This document shows, piece after piece, positions 1 through 8,039 of a stretch of 64,000 nucleotides of DNA. Position 1 is the stretch's first letter. Every line of letters begins with the position of its first letter. The position numbers and the translations under genes are program-made. The notes beneath the pieces were generated by a model, which searched no databases, was not told the DNA's origin, and saw only the letters and a list, made by a program, of their open reading frames with translations. This stretch comes from Cytobacillus purgationiresistens (GTDB taxonomy: Bacteria > Bacillota > Bacilli > Bacillales > Cytobacillaceae), in NCBI RefSeq assembly GCF_030813235.1, contig NZ_JAUSUB010000003.1, forward strand, positions 186,001-250,000, written 5' to 3'.

Positions 1-1432
1 CTCAATGGATTTTGACACGGAAAACAATTGGCCTCTCGTCAAGCAATGTATGAAAGAAGTGATTCAACAAAACCATATACACCCATCCAGCATAAAGGCA
101 ATTAGTGCAACAAGCATGCGTGAGGGCTTCGTGCTCTATAATAAAAGCGGTTACGAAATTTGGGCATGCTCAAATGTTGATGCTAGAGCATCTGAAGAAG
201 TGAAAGACTTAAAAGAATTAGACGATAGTCTGGAAGAAAGTATATACAAACTTTCAGGGCAGACCTTTGCGCTAGGAGCATTGCCTAGATTATTATGGCT
301 GAAGAATCATAAGCCCGACCTCTATGAACAGGCTCATACCATCACAATGATTAATGATTGGATACTCTATAAACTATCCGGAGTTCTTCAAATCGATCCC
401 TCTAATGGCTGTACAACAGGCATGCTAAATCTGCTGGATAGAAAATATTCAAAATCCATTGCGCAAATATGCAGTGTTAAAGATCATCTATTCCCACAAG
501 TAAACGAAGCAGGAACCATCATAGGAAAAGTAAAAGAAAGCGTTGCAAATGAGGTGCAATTGTCGCCACATACATTGATTGTTACTGGCGGAGGTGACGC
601 TCAAATGGCTTCAATTGGCGTCGGAGCCATACAGCCTGAACAAACCGTTATTTCTGGCGGGTCCTTCTGGCAGCAGGAAGTCAATGTTTCACAGCCATTC
701 GTTTCTAAAAATGGCCGAATCCGTACCAACTGTCATGTACTGCCTCATTTATGGCAGATTGAAACAATCGCATTCTCACCAGGGCTAGTCATGCGCTGGT
801 TTCGGGATACCTTTTGCGAACAGGAAAAAGAAGAAGCGCTTCGATCCGGTGAAGATGTATATTCCATTCTTGAAGATAAAGCGAATTCTGTTCCTGTTGG
901 TTCTCATGGAGTCATACCGATTTTCTCTGATGTCATGATTTATATTTCATGGCGTCATGCTTCACCCTCTTTTATTAACTTAAGTATTTCACCGGAAAAG
1001 TCAGGCAAAGAAGTGCTTTTTCGTGCATTAGAAGAAAATGCCGCCCTCCTCACCTATGGAAACTTAAAAATGATTGAAGAAGAAACCGGATTTTATCCTA
1101 AGGAGGTCATTTTTACCAGCGGGGCCTCTAAGGGAGCATTATGGGGTCAAATATTAGCAGATGTTCTCGGCATCACTGTAAAGGTTCCGGTTATCAAAGA
1201 AACGGCTGCACTTGGAACAGCTATGTATGCAGGCGTCGCTGCCGGCCTGTATTCAAGCATTCAAGCTATTGTTCAAAAAGTAGTAAAGTGGGAAAAAACA
1301 TATCTGCCAGATTTAGAAAACCATCAGCAATACCAGGTAATTTTTCGACAATGGCGTTCAGTCTATGTTGAGCAATTAAAATTGGCTGACCAAGGACTGA
1401 CTGAACATATGTGGAAAGCACCTGGTGTGTAA
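1..1432 (+). CDS. lsrK: Autoinducer-2 kinase LsrK, 5' end outside window
   Basis: FGGY-family sugar kinase that phosphorylates imported AI-2 (DPD) in the cytoplasm, trapping the signal for LsrR binding and breakdown. The visible 475+ residues align along their length with E. coli LsrK as I remember it: SMREG, IWACxNVDARA, PRLLWL, DPSNGCTTG, GGGDAQ, MRWFRDTFC, PIFSD, APSFINLSI-like and LTEHMWKAPGV at the end. The frame is open through position 2, and the first visible Met corresponds to about residue 50 of E. coli LsrK, so the N-terminal phosphate-binding DxGT segment lies upstream of the window. It is followed 26 nt later by a cupin gene and then lsrF, which supports the operon assignment. 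The start is not visible. Confidence 0.93.
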   Translation, partial: SMDFDTENNWPLVKQCMKEVIQQNHIHPSSIKAISATSMREGFVLYNKSGYEIWACSNVDARASEEVKDLKELDDSLEESIYKLSGQTFALGALPRLLWLKNHKPDLYEQAHTITMINDWILYKLSGVLQIDPSNGCTTGMLNLLDRKYSKSIAQICSVKDHLFPQVNEAGTIIGKVKESVANEVQLSPHTLIVTGGGDAQMASIGVGAIQPEQTVISGGSFWQQEVNVSQPFVSKNGRIRTNCHVLPHLWQIETIAFSPGLVMRWFRDTFCEQEKEEALRSGEDVYSILEDKANSVPVGSHGVIPIFSDVMIYISWRHASPSFINLSISPEKSGKEVLFRALEENAALLTYGNLKMIEEETGFYPKEVIFTSGASKGALWGQILADVLGITVKVPVIKETAALGTAMYAGVAAGLYSSIQAIVQKVVKWEKTYLPDLENHQQYQVIFRQWRSVYVEQLKLADQGLTEHMWKAPGV

Positions 1433-1458
1433 AAACCGCAGAAAGGGCGTGCACAAAT

Positions 1459-1809
1459 TTGAAAAAAGTGAATGAAAATGATTTTGAATACCGCTTCGGC
1501 GACAATGGACCGAAATACTTAACAAAAGGACCCAATGTCGATTTAGGTGTCGTCGTTTTAAAACCGAATCAAGACTTCCCAAACCATTATCATACTACTT
1601 GCGAAGAAATCTTCTACATCCTTGAAGGAGAAATAAACTTCTATATTAATAATGTCAAAGTACCTGCAAAACCAGGTGACATGATTCAGTGCCACCAAGG
1701 CGATTCGCATTATCTAGTAAACCATTCCGATAAGAACTTCAAAGCCGTTTTTATTAAGTCACCGCATATAAAGGAAAAAGATTCAGTGACGATTGATAAT
1801 CCAAGGTAG
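1459..1809 (+). CDS. Small cupin-domain protein in the lsr operon
   Basis: Single-domain cupin of about 116 residues. Cupin motif 1 is visible as HYHTTCEE followed by YILEGEINFYI (metal ligands H, H, E). Motif 2 is GDMIQCHQGDSHYLVN, with the usual Pro replaced but the ligand His kept. I chose the TTG at 1459, preceded by GAAAGGG; the longer frame from 1411 overlaps the lsrK 3' end and lacks a ribosome binding site. Its place between lsrK and lsrF, where enteric operons carry lsrF followed by lsrG, suggests a role in phospho-AI-2 processing, for example isomerisation. That is inference: cupins include isomerases, epimerases and binding proteins, and no specific family was recognised. Confidence 0.8.
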   Translation: MKKVNENDFEYRFGDNGPKYLTKGPNVDLGVVVLKPNQDFPNHYHTTCEEIFYILEGEINFYINNVKVPAKPGDMIQCHQGDSHYLVNHSDKNFKAVFIKSPHIKEKDSVTIDNPR

Positions 1810-1867
1810 TTTATAAAAGGCTGTTTTCGTATACTTTGCTGCTTTTTACAATAGTGGTTGATTTCTT

Positions 1868-1925
1868 CTCAGGGTGCTCGCTTTCCGCGGGGCGGGCGGT
1901 GAGCCTCCTTCCGCTCCAATCAACT
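1868..1925. repeat. GC-rich intergenic repeat between cupin gene and lsrF
   Basis: A markedly GC-rich stretch with the core CTTTCCGCGGGGCGGGCGG followed by TGAGCCTCCT sits in the otherwise AT-rich 200-nt gap before lsrF. This wording is familiar from Bacillaceae intergenic repeats (recollection, not a search). No second copy was noticed in this window. Confidence 0.45.
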
Positions 1926-2009
1926 TTTTTCAAAAATTTGTCTTATCAAAACCTATGAAAAAACAACAATCTTTTAGAAAAGAGCCTTATAAAAACAGGA
2001 GGGATTCTA

Positions 2010-2798
2010 ATGACTTGGGGATTACAAAACCGTATTAATAAGCTTATTCCAAATGGTAAAACCGTCATGCTGGCCATTGATCACGGCTACTTTTTAGGAC
2101 CAATCACTGGATTGGAAAATCCATATGAAACCGTAAAGGAATTATTACCGTATACCGACTCATTATTTTTAACGCGTGGAGCCCTTCAATCCAGCTTTCC
2201 AGAGGACATAACAACCCCCATTGCTCTCCGAATATCGGGGGGTCCCAGTGTATTAAACAACCTATCCAATGAAAATCTTGTCACACCCATTAAGGAAGCC
2301 ATTCGTTACAACGCTGTAGGCGTCGGGGTCTCAACATTCATAGGAAGTGAAAATGAAACACAAACAGTAACCAATCTAGCAAATGCAGTAACAGAAGCGC
2401 ATGATTATGGCTTAGCTGTCCTCGGAATCACAGCTGTAGGAAAGGAATTAGAAAAACGCGATGCCAAATTCCTCAGCCTCGCTTCCCGTATTCTAGCTGA
2501 AATTGGCGCCGACATTGTGAAAACCTACTACTGCGACAACTTTGAAAAAATAACAACCACCTGCCCTGTCCCCGTCGTCATTGCAGGCGGACCCAAATTC
2601 GATACGATCCGCCAAGCGTTCGAAATCACCCACAACGCCATGCAGCAAGGAGCCGCCGGCGTCGATATGGGCCGGAATATATGGCAATCGAACCATCCAT
2701 TGGCGATGATTAAAGGGATCCATAGTATTGTGCATGGAGGACAGTCGGTGGATGAGGCTGTGGAGATGTATGAGGAGACTGCTAAGGCGAAGGTTTGA
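2010..2798 (+). CDS. lsrF: LsrF, phospho-AI-2 thiolase (class I aldolase fold)
   Basis: Last step of AI-2 degradation: transfer of an acetyl group from 3-hydroxy-2,4-pentanedione 5-phosphate to CoA, giving DHAP and acetyl-CoA. The 262-residue protein follows E. coli LsrF in order: TWGLQNRI, GKTVMLAIDHGYFLGP, the AVTG-like ITAVGKELE, IVKTYYCDNFE (K is the expected Schiff-base lysine), CPVPVVIAGG, AAGVDMGRNIWQS and HPLAMIKGI. It is shorter at the N-terminus than the E. coli protein (about 290 aa). The start has a clear AGGAGGG ribosome binding site. It is the last gene of the operon and is followed by a strong terminator. Confidence 0.93.
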   Translation: MTWGLQNRINKLIPNGKTVMLAIDHGYFLGPITGLENPYETVKELLPYTDSLFLTRGALQSSFPEDITTPIALRISGGPSVLNNLSNENLVTPIKEAIRYNAVGVGVSTFIGSENETQTVTNLANAVTEAHDYGLAVLGITAVGKELEKRDAKFLSLASRILAEIGADIVKTYYCDNFEKITTTCPVPVVIAGGPKFDTIRQAFEITHNAMQQGAAGVDMGRNIWQSNHPLAMIKGIHSIVHGGQSVDEAVEMYEETAKAKV

Positions 2799-2844
2799 TT
2801 TATCATTTAAAATAAATTTAGTACACAAACAATTTTAAACAGAA

Positions 2845-2893
2845 ACCCCTTGTATGAAGGGCTTAGAAGTCGAAGCCGATTCATACAAGGGGT
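2845..2893 (+). terminator. Rho-independent terminator after lsrF
   Basis: A 14-bp perfect stem (ACCCCTTGTATGAA at 2845-2858 with its complement at 2880-2893) encloses a loop that holds a second small stem (GGCTT/AAGCC), followed by ATTTTGTTT. It ends the lsr transcript. Confidence 0.85.
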
Positions 2894-3155
2894 ATTTTGT
2901 TTCAGTATCTGCATTTGACTACACTATTTCTTTTTTGACGGGCGGATGAAATACTCATCGACCCGGTTTCACTATTTGTCGTCCCCTGTCCTTTTACCTC
3001 TGGAGAACTTAAACCAGCCTTTGAATCAACCTTTTTGCGTTTTTCCCTTTTGGTCCTCTTCACATACCTTCTCTCATTGCTCAAAAATTTAATGCATACA
3101 AGGAATAAATTCCCCTTAAAAATGGAATTATATCCAATTAGAGGAGGTGTGAATA

Positions 3156-3404
3156 ATGACAAAAAGAATCGCGGTAGAAAAATCTCTTTCTAATGTCTCG
3201 GATGCTCTTAGAGAAAAGGGATATGATGTTGTAGAACTAAATAATGAAGCTGGCCAAAATGAAAGCTATTCAGCAGTCGTGGTGACAGGACAAGATTCAA
3301 ACGTAATGGGAATGCAGGATGTTCAAAATCCTTCCCCGATCATCGAGGCAAGCGGATTGTCTGCAGATGAAGTTTGCAGAGAAATCGAGGAAAGGCTTCA
3401 ATAA
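3156..3404 (+). CDS. YkuS-like UPF0180 family protein
   Basis: Small 82-residue cytoplasmic protein closely resembling B. subtilis YkuS (UPF0180): RIAVEKSLSNV near the N-terminus, then GYDVVEL, VVTGQDSNVMGMQD, and ASGLSADEVCREIEERLQ at the C-terminus. The function of the family is unknown. The start is set by AGAGGAGGTG spaced correctly before ATG. It is monocistronic and followed by its own hairpin terminator. Confidence 0.85.
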   Translation: MTKRIAVEKSLSNVSDALREKGYDVVELNNEAGQNESYSAVVVTGQDSNVMGMQDVQNPSPIIEASGLSADEVCREIEERLQ

Positions 3405-3429
3405 GATTATTATCTTAAAGATTAGATAG

Positions 3430-3475
3430 AAAGGGATCATTTGATGGGGGACTGCTCCATTACATGATCCTTTTT
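3430..3475 (+). terminator. Terminator after ykuS-like gene
   Basis: AAAGGGATCAT at 3430-3440 pairs with ATGATCCTTT at 3464-3473, and the descending arm runs into a T stretch. Confidence 0.7.
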
Positions 3476-3753
3476 GGTGTAATACTACGCTGATCATCTA
3501 ATAACATTGGACAATAACTATTGTCTTTGCTAATAAATATGCTGTTTTTACGGCTAATTTGAGTGATAAAGCTTTGTTATTTTCATATTAAACGCTTGAT
3601 GGTTTTTGGCTGCTTACAAAAGTATCCTCCACATCTTCAACGATACTTGTCCAAAGAGGCGAGGGTCAGGTACCAAATTTACAACCTTTCACAGATTTTC
3701 ATCATATGTGCATTGAATATTGCAATTTACGAAAATATTTTAATATAAAAAAA
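3476..3753. other. Gene-free spacer with a degenerate REP-like motif
   Basis: No convincing gene in about 280 nt. A GGGTCAGGTACCA motif at 3663-3675 belongs to the dispersed repeat family described in the findings. The short frame at 3563-3748 has no ribosome binding site and no recognisable features. Confidence 0.5.
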
Positions 3754-3789
3754 GAGCCACACGGTTAAAAAACAAAATCCATGTGGCTC
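3754..3789 (-). terminator. Terminator of the lipoprotein gene
   Basis: GAGCCACACGG/CCATGTGGCTC stem (one mismatch) followed on the minus strand by a run of seven T. It lies downstream of the minus-strand lipoprotein gene that ends at 3877. Confidence 0.75.
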
Positions 3790-3821
3790 ACATTAATCAT
3801 TCCTCATCTATAAAAAACTCA

Positions 3822-3863
3822 ACACTTTCATGCTTTAAAGCCTTAGAGGTCAGGCACCAGAAT
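3822..3863. repeat. Dispersed repeat, GGTCAGGCACC class (copy 1)
   Basis: The stretch ACACTTTCATGCTTTAAAG followed by CC, a short spacer and GGTCAGGCACCAGAAT recurs at 12134-12172 with a few substitutions. Shorter versions of the 3' half occur at 3663, 4874, 12531 and 13843. It resembles a divergent form of the GGTGACAGGCACC palindromes found elsewhere in the window. Confidence 0.6.
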
Positions 3864-3876
3864 GCATAGCTAATTA

Positions 3877-4737
3877 TTATGGAAGCTCTATTTCTTCTGC
3901 AGTCTTGATGACGTCTTCTGGAATAGTAATTTCATCAACACCATTATAGTTACTAAATGTAGCATTTGTCGTTTGCTTCATCGTTACTTCCTCTTCACCT
4001 TCAACCGTTTTAATAGTCATGTTGATGACCATATCAGTTAAATTAAAGCTTTCTTTATCAATTGTATATTTAAAATTCAAATCACTTATATCTATATTTT
4101 CAAGCGCTACCCCTAAATCTTGACCTAAGCTTTTTGAGATTTCTTCTTGAATTAAATCATTGAATTTATCACCAGAAGCACTAAGTGTTAAGAAATACGA
4201 AGCATCGTCTTGCTCAAACTTAAATTCCTTAACATAGGCTTGCATCTTTTTCAATTCAGCTGCTGGATCTCCTTGCTCCTCTGTTGCTTTTATCATCTCA
4301 GCAGACATGGTTTCCGGAAGCTTTACCCACATTTTTTCCGTTGGCTCAAACATATAAAATCCTTTATCAGTGAAATAAGTCTCCGATTTCACAGGCTCTT
4401 CTCCTGGAGCCTCTAGCGACATCACTTGATAAAGTGCAATTGGGTCATGAATAAGATCCATATCGATGGTTGATTTAACCTTCATTGTTTCAGAGTTACT
4501 ACTAGAGGTAATCGCTTGATCATTGTCGACTTTCACAGATACACTTTTCAACTTATTGCTAGCCGCAATCGTTTGATCAAATACTTCTTCTGATGTAAGA
4601 GATTTTTCATTTGTTTGCGTTTTTTCATCCGAGTTAGATTTTCCAGCATCTGAAACAGTTGTCGCTTCTTGGCCACAAGCACCTAAGGTCACAAGCAATG
4701 CTAGAAAAGGAATAGCTAATAACTTTTTAAATTTCAT
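3877..4737 (-). CDS. Lipoprotein, DUF6612/LolA-like fold
   Basis: Secreted lipoprotein of 286 residues. It has a lysine-rich start, a hydrophobic segment and a lipobox (LGAC, Cys about residue 21), then a Ser/Thr/Asn-rich linker and a roughly 230-residue domain of alternating beta-type sequence (SVSVKVDNDQ, TYFTDKGFYMFEP, MWVKLP, FKYTIDKESFNLTDMVINM). This pattern is typical of the DUF6612/LppX-LolA-like lipoproteins of Bacilli. Binding of a lipid or hydrophobic ligand at the outer face of the membrane is inferred from the fold class only. AAGGAG precedes the ATG. It stands alone with its own terminator. Confidence 0.75.
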   Translation of the reverse strand: MKFKKLLAIPFLALLVTLGACGQEATTVSDAGKSNSDEKTQTNEKSLTSEEVFDQTIAASNKLKSVSVKVDNDQAITSSSNSETMKVKSTIDMDLIHDPIALYQVMSLEAPGEEPVKSETYFTDKGFYMFEPTEKMWVKLPETMSAEMIKATEEQGDPAAELKKMQAYVKEFKFEQDDASYFLTLSASGDKFNDLIQEEISKSLGQDLGVALENIDISDLNFKYTIDKESFNLTDMVINMTIKTVEGEEEVTMKQTTNATFSNYNGVDEITIPEDVIKTAEEIELP

Positions 4738-4873
4738 TATTACATTTCTCCTTTTTATAGAATATATACATAATATAATAAAATTGAAAATATATGATGA
4801 TATTTTACAATTTTGATCATAATTGTAACTTTCACACTAGGTATATAGTTTTACATGAGGAAGAGTTTTGTAG

Positions 4874-4889
4874 GGGGGTCAGGTACCTG
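4874..4889. repeat. Short GGTCAGGTACC repeat
   Basis: GGGTCAGGTACCTG in the gap between the lipoprotein promoter side and the carbonic-anhydrase terminator; a member of the same short dispersed family as 3663 and 3847. Confidence 0.45.
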
Positions 4890-4942
4890 TATTTTAGCCT
4901 TTCCATTTTTTGCACTCATCCACTTATGTAACCTAACCAATT

Positions 4943-4967
4943 AAAAAGCTGCCCTAAGGACAGCTTC
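4943..4967 (-). terminator. Terminator of gamma carbonic anhydrase gene
   Basis: Stem AAGCTGTCC/GGGCAGCTT with a TTAG loop; on the minus strand it is followed by TTTTTAATT, just downstream of the gene ending at 4999. Confidence 0.75.
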
Positions 4968-4998
4968 GCATTGCTAAGCATACATTTCACATTTTATG

Positions 4999-5667
4999 TT
5001 AGTCATAGGCTAATCCACAGGAGCACCGATGTTTCCCAAATAACAGATGATAAGATGCGGGGAATTCCTGATTGACTCGTTGAACATCCTGTGCAAATTC
5101 CATGCTATCCTTTGGTACTGGCAAAAGTGCATCCGCTTTTTCTTGAGAATCGATATTAGCTCCAGGTGGTACGAACCTATTAGGTGGAATTCGAACGCCA
5201 TTTGTTACTACTGCATTATACGAAATAAATGCGCCTCTCCCAACAATTGCGGTATAAACAATCGCATTAAAACCAACAAATACTTTGTCTCCGATATAAC
5301 AAGGACCATGGACAAGAGCACCATGAGCAATGGTTACTTCATTTCCAATGAACACCGAATACCTTTTTCCCCCAACCGGAATCCTTTTATTTAATAAACC
5401 ATGTAAAATTACTCCGTCCTGAATATTTGTATTAGAACCTATATAAAAAGGGGTTCCTTCATCCGCCCGTATGCTGACATTAGGTGCTACATAAACATTG
5501 TTTCTAATAGTAACATCACCTATGACACTAGAAAACTGACTGATAAATGCTGTTTTATCTATTTTAGGAAAGCGTTGAACTGGATTAAATGAAGTAATAG
5601 GGCTTGGACTAATGAAGGGTTCAAAACCGTGAGAGTGCTTATAGTTTGATCCTTTTTTTTCTCCCAA
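4999..5667 (-). CDS. Gamma-class carbonic anhydrase-like protein
   Basis: Left-handed beta-helix (hexapeptide repeat) protein of 222 residues that resembles archaeal Cam. The zinc ligands expected for the family are present as H89 (NIQDGVILHG), H115 and H120 (VTIAHGALVHGP). The Cam signature SIRADEG-PF around residues 66-73 and the Gln-Asp pair of NIQDG are also present. The likely reaction is CO2/bicarbonate interconversion. A C-terminal helix and a Cys-rich tail (HRCSCG) follow the helix domain. The start is TTG, chosen because a perfect AAGGAGGTGAT lies just upstream. There is no secretion signal. A related acyltransferase role is possible, but the three His ligands favour carbonic anhydrase. 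Confidence 0.82.
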   Translation of the reverse strand: MGEKKGSNYKHSHGFEPFISPSPITSFNPVQRFPKIDKTAFISQFSSVIGDVTIRNNVYVAPNVSIRADEGTPFYIGSNTNIQDGVILHGLLNKRIPVGGKRYSVFIGNEVTIAHGALVHGPCYIGDKVFVGFNAIVYTAIVGRGAFISYNAVVTNGVRIPPNRFVPPGANIDSQEKADALLPVPKDSMEFAQDVQRVNQEFPASYHLLFGKHRCSCGLAYD

Positions 5668-6340
5668 TTAATCACCTCCTTAACAATCTATTTGCATTTT
5701 ATGCAAATTGATTGAGTAAGGAATGGACTATCTTTAAAAAAATTATGAAATCATGTAACTATTCCTATCCATACAGAACTGGATATCACTGACTGATTGG
5801 ATCGTCGCGTTTCCATCCTCTTTCACATTCGTATAGAGTTATTCAGTTCTAACCTCCTCAACTGCTCTATCCACATCTTCCTTGTGAAGCAAAGGGACAG
5901 TTCTTACTTTCCCTCTTTGCTTTAAAGATTTGGTTCACTTAGCGGGGATGCTTGGTTGATTGTAAGCCCAGGTAGCAAAAGCCTATCCTTTCACGTTATC
6001 CCTTATTTATCATCTCACCTGTTTATCGTACATCTCACAAAATCCAAATATAAAATCAATACTCCATGACGGTACTACCTTCATGAGCTATGAATTTCAG
6101 TAAAGCATCATTCATGTTATCCAAAGCATAAATTTCTCATAAAAAAACGAAAAACACCTGTTACCTAATAGGGAATCAAGTGCAATATAAAATACTGAAT
6201 TACTATTTCCACTTTAAACCAACAATCCTGTTTAATTTCTTAATTTTTTGGCCTGTTCCCTATAACAATACTTCAGTAGATAAAATGTAATCTCGCCTAA
6301 CTATAGTACAATTTTTCAAAAACAAAATATCATTATAAAA
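5668..6340. other. Gene-free region with LXG-toxin and immunity-gene debris
   Basis: About 670 nt with no intact gene. Positions 5783-5808 are identical to 11350-11375 inside the LXG toxin gene, and similarity continues for roughly 30 nt more. The minus-strand reading is DGNATIQSVSDI, as in the intact toxin. At 6061-6088 there is a hairpin (CTCCATGACGGT with ACCTTCATGAG) nearly identical to one at 6868-6894. The stretch is best read as remains of earlier toxin/immunity cassettes. Confidence 0.6.
5783..5890 (-). pseudogene. Fragment of an LXG toxin gene
   Basis: The minus-strand sequence encodes VKEDGNATIQSVSDI, corresponding to about residues 125-141 of the LXG protein at 10035-11768, with weaker similarity continuing into the region that matches 11425-11460. 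There are no start codon, frame or flanks of a complete gene. It is evidence of a former second LXG gene or a recombined fragment. Confidence 0.6.
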
Positions 6341-6342
6341 AC

Positions 6343-6371
6343 TCTTGATGGTACAACCATCAAGAGTTTTT
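6343..6371 (-). terminator. Terminator of the SUKH immunity gene
   Basis: AAAACTCTTGATGG/CCATCAAGAGTTTT around TACAA, with A and T runs on both sides, so it can act in both directions. It lies just downstream of the minus-strand gene ending at 6416. Confidence 0.8.
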
Positions 6372-6415
6372 GATTTTCTTTAATCTCATTTATAATTTCT
6401 TTCTATTTATCTATC

Positions 6416-6829
6416 TTAAAAATCTTCTTCCCAAGCTTCTTTTGCATCCAATAACCTTTGTGATAAAAACTCATAAAAATTTTCTGCCGTATTGTAGTCA
6501 TCAAGTCCTCCTTGCTTATTCCAAGCTATTACTGGGCACTCATTATTCTCCATATTACTTGTATCTAAACAATAAGCATATTCATCTATATCTTCAATTA
6601 CTATTAAATTCTCACTCATTCCTAAATCCCTATAACTCTCCGTTTCAATAACAACAGTAGCAATATTAGACTTAGCCACTCCTAAAATATCTACACCATA
6701 TAAACCACCAGACCCATAATTATTTAAAAACCACTTATAACTTTCTGGCAATTTTAACTTTAGGCTATCTTGAACATAATCAATCTGTTTTCCAACTACT
6801 CCTGCCATGTAATATGTCATCTCGCCCAA
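6416..6829 (-). CDS. SMI1/KNR4 (SUKH) family immunity protein, possibly N-terminally short
   Basis: 137-residue protein with the SUKH core: KLPESYKWFLNNYGSGGLYGVDILG around residues 28-52, the IVIEDIDEYAYCLDTS strand pair, and NTAENFYEFLSQRL at the C-terminus. SUKH proteins next to LXG toxins usually neutralise the toxin's C-terminal domain. Family members normally carry 15-25 more residues before the segment matching KQIDYVQDSL. Here the start region (MGEMTYYMAGVVG) does not look like a normal N-terminus and has no strong ribosome binding site, so the 5' end may be damaged. It lies in the immunity/toxin debris downstream of the LXG gene. Confidence 0.7.
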   Translation of the reverse strand: MGEMTYYMAGVVGKQIDYVQDSLKLKLPESYKWFLNNYGSGGLYGVDILGVAKSNIATVVIETESYRDLGMSENLIVIEDIDEYAYCLDTSNMENNECPVIAWNKQGGLDDYNTAENFYEFLSQRLLDAKEAWEEDF

Positions 6830-7152
6830 TTCTCGTTACAATCACGTAATCCAAGTATTTAAAAAGAACTCCATGATGGTACAACCTTCATGAGGTCTCA
6901 ATTCTCAAATAAATCATTTTCGTTTTGACACACTCAAGAATCCTCAATTTCTTTTTGTTCACTAGCTTTATGTGCCTGTATGGTTACCATCTTTAGCATT
7001 ACGAGCTTTGTCATTCTATTGTTCAAAATAAATCGAGTAGTAAGTCTGGTAGTTTTACTTTTTAGTCACTGCAACCAATCTAATATGTCTGCCTTACCAT
7101 CATGAGCTTTTGATTCAAGAAGGGAAAATTTTAACCATAACATTAATAAATC
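6830..7152. other. Gene-free spacer with immunity-gene terminator remnants
   Basis: No gene is seen. At 6868-6894 a hairpin (CTCCATGATGGT/ACCTTCATGAG) repeats the one at 6061-6088, and a truncated version (ACCATCATGAGCTTTT) is at about 7090. These look like terminators of lost cassettes. Confidence 0.5.
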
Positions 7153-7154
7153 AT

Positions 7155-7188
7155 AAAAAACCTTGAAAGGCATATGGCCAATCAAGGT
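7155..7188 (-). terminator. Terminator of frameshifted immunity gene
   Basis: AACCTTGA/TCAAGGTT stem downstream of the minus-strand open frames that end at 7212; the minus-strand 3' side is T-rich. Confidence 0.55.
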
Positions 7189-7211
7189 TAATAAAGCCTA
7201 TATTCTAAAAT

Positions 7212-7678
7212 TTAATATTCCCTAAAATGATTTAAAATTGTTTTTTCCACTTCAATATTATTACCGTAAATCTCAAAAAATGAATAATCAAAAGTTCGAA
7301 TTTCTATTTCTGCTAATGGATGTTGTAATCCCTCACTTTCTTCAGTTTCGGGTAAATGGTCGAAATCCCAATTTATTTTTTCCCTTTTTGAACAGCTATG
7401 AATACTCCTGACTCAAATTGTATTACTCTTTTCACTTTATCTATCAATTCATCTGTTGATAGTACAATACAAAGTTCCTGTGGATTCTTGGGAAACAAAT
7501 CGCGAAGAGATGACTCACTAGTTCCTAATACATCAAAAATATACCATTCATGAGTTTTTGTATAATCCTTAAGGGATATTAAAATTTCTGCAAATTGCCA
7601 ACCTAAACAAGAAAGCTCTTCATTAAAAAATTCACTACCACGTAGCTTTAGCATAAAAGCTGGTTCTTTTAATTCCAT
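7212..7678 (-). pseudogene. Probable immunity gene with a -1 frameshift in an A6 run
   Basis: The minus-strand frame from 7678 gives 101 residues (MELKEPAFMLKL... ending QKGKK) and stops at 7373. The next frame continues without a stop and with normal composition: INWDFDHLPETEESEG, then EIEIRTFDYSFFEIYG, then VEKTILNHFREY with a stop at 7212. Adding one A to the A6 run just before 7373 joins the two parts into a single protein of about 155 residues. The family was not recognised. The position directly downstream of an LXG-type toxin C-terminus makes an immunity function likely. The frameshift could be real, phase-variable or an assembly error. Confidence 0.65.
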
Positions 7679-7697
7679 AATTCAACTCCTCTAAGAA

Positions 7698-7997
7698 TTA
7701 TTCTTTAAAGCTCCATGATCCATCCTTAAAAATAGCTGGATGTGAATGTGGGTTTACATGGTCCCCTCTCCCATGGTCGGTCCAGTCTGTCCTTTGAATC
7801 GGCTTCCCATTTCTTCCCCACTCAAGTGTTTGAAAATACTCTCCTTTTCTACCTTTTTTAATCCCAATTTGAGTGTGTGGATTCATAGATTCCGGTATGT
7901 GAGAAGTACCGTTTACCATTTTTCCATCTTTATTTCTTGGTAAGCCTAATTTTTCCCCATTGGTATCCTTAGGCACATACTTAGGTTTTACCGTACC
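7698..7997 (-). pseudogene. Orphan toxin C-terminal domain (type-24-like polymorphic toxin)
   Basis: An open frame of about 98 residues without a toxin N-terminus: MPKDTNGEKLGLPRNKDGK, SHIPESMNPHTQIG, YFQTLEWG, then WTDHGRGDHVNPHSHP. The His-rich DHGRGDHxNPHSH motif resembles the polymorphic toxin type 24 C-terminal domain. The frame is open only to a stop near 7997, just before the IS110 remnant, so the LXG/pre-toxin part is missing. Orphan C-terminal cassettes downstream of a full-length toxin are typical of recombining polymorphic toxin loci. The companion immunity candidate follows at once at 7678. Confidence 0.6.
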
Positions 7998-8039
7998 CTA
8001 TGTTGTAATCTTAAAAGCAAAAAATAAAAAAACTCACCA

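Noticed and set aside
2902-3162. Minus-strand frame of 86 codons between lsrF terminator and the ykuS-like gene
   Set aside because: Starts at TTG inside the next gene's start region, no ribosome binding site, low-complexity basic content and no recognisable family.
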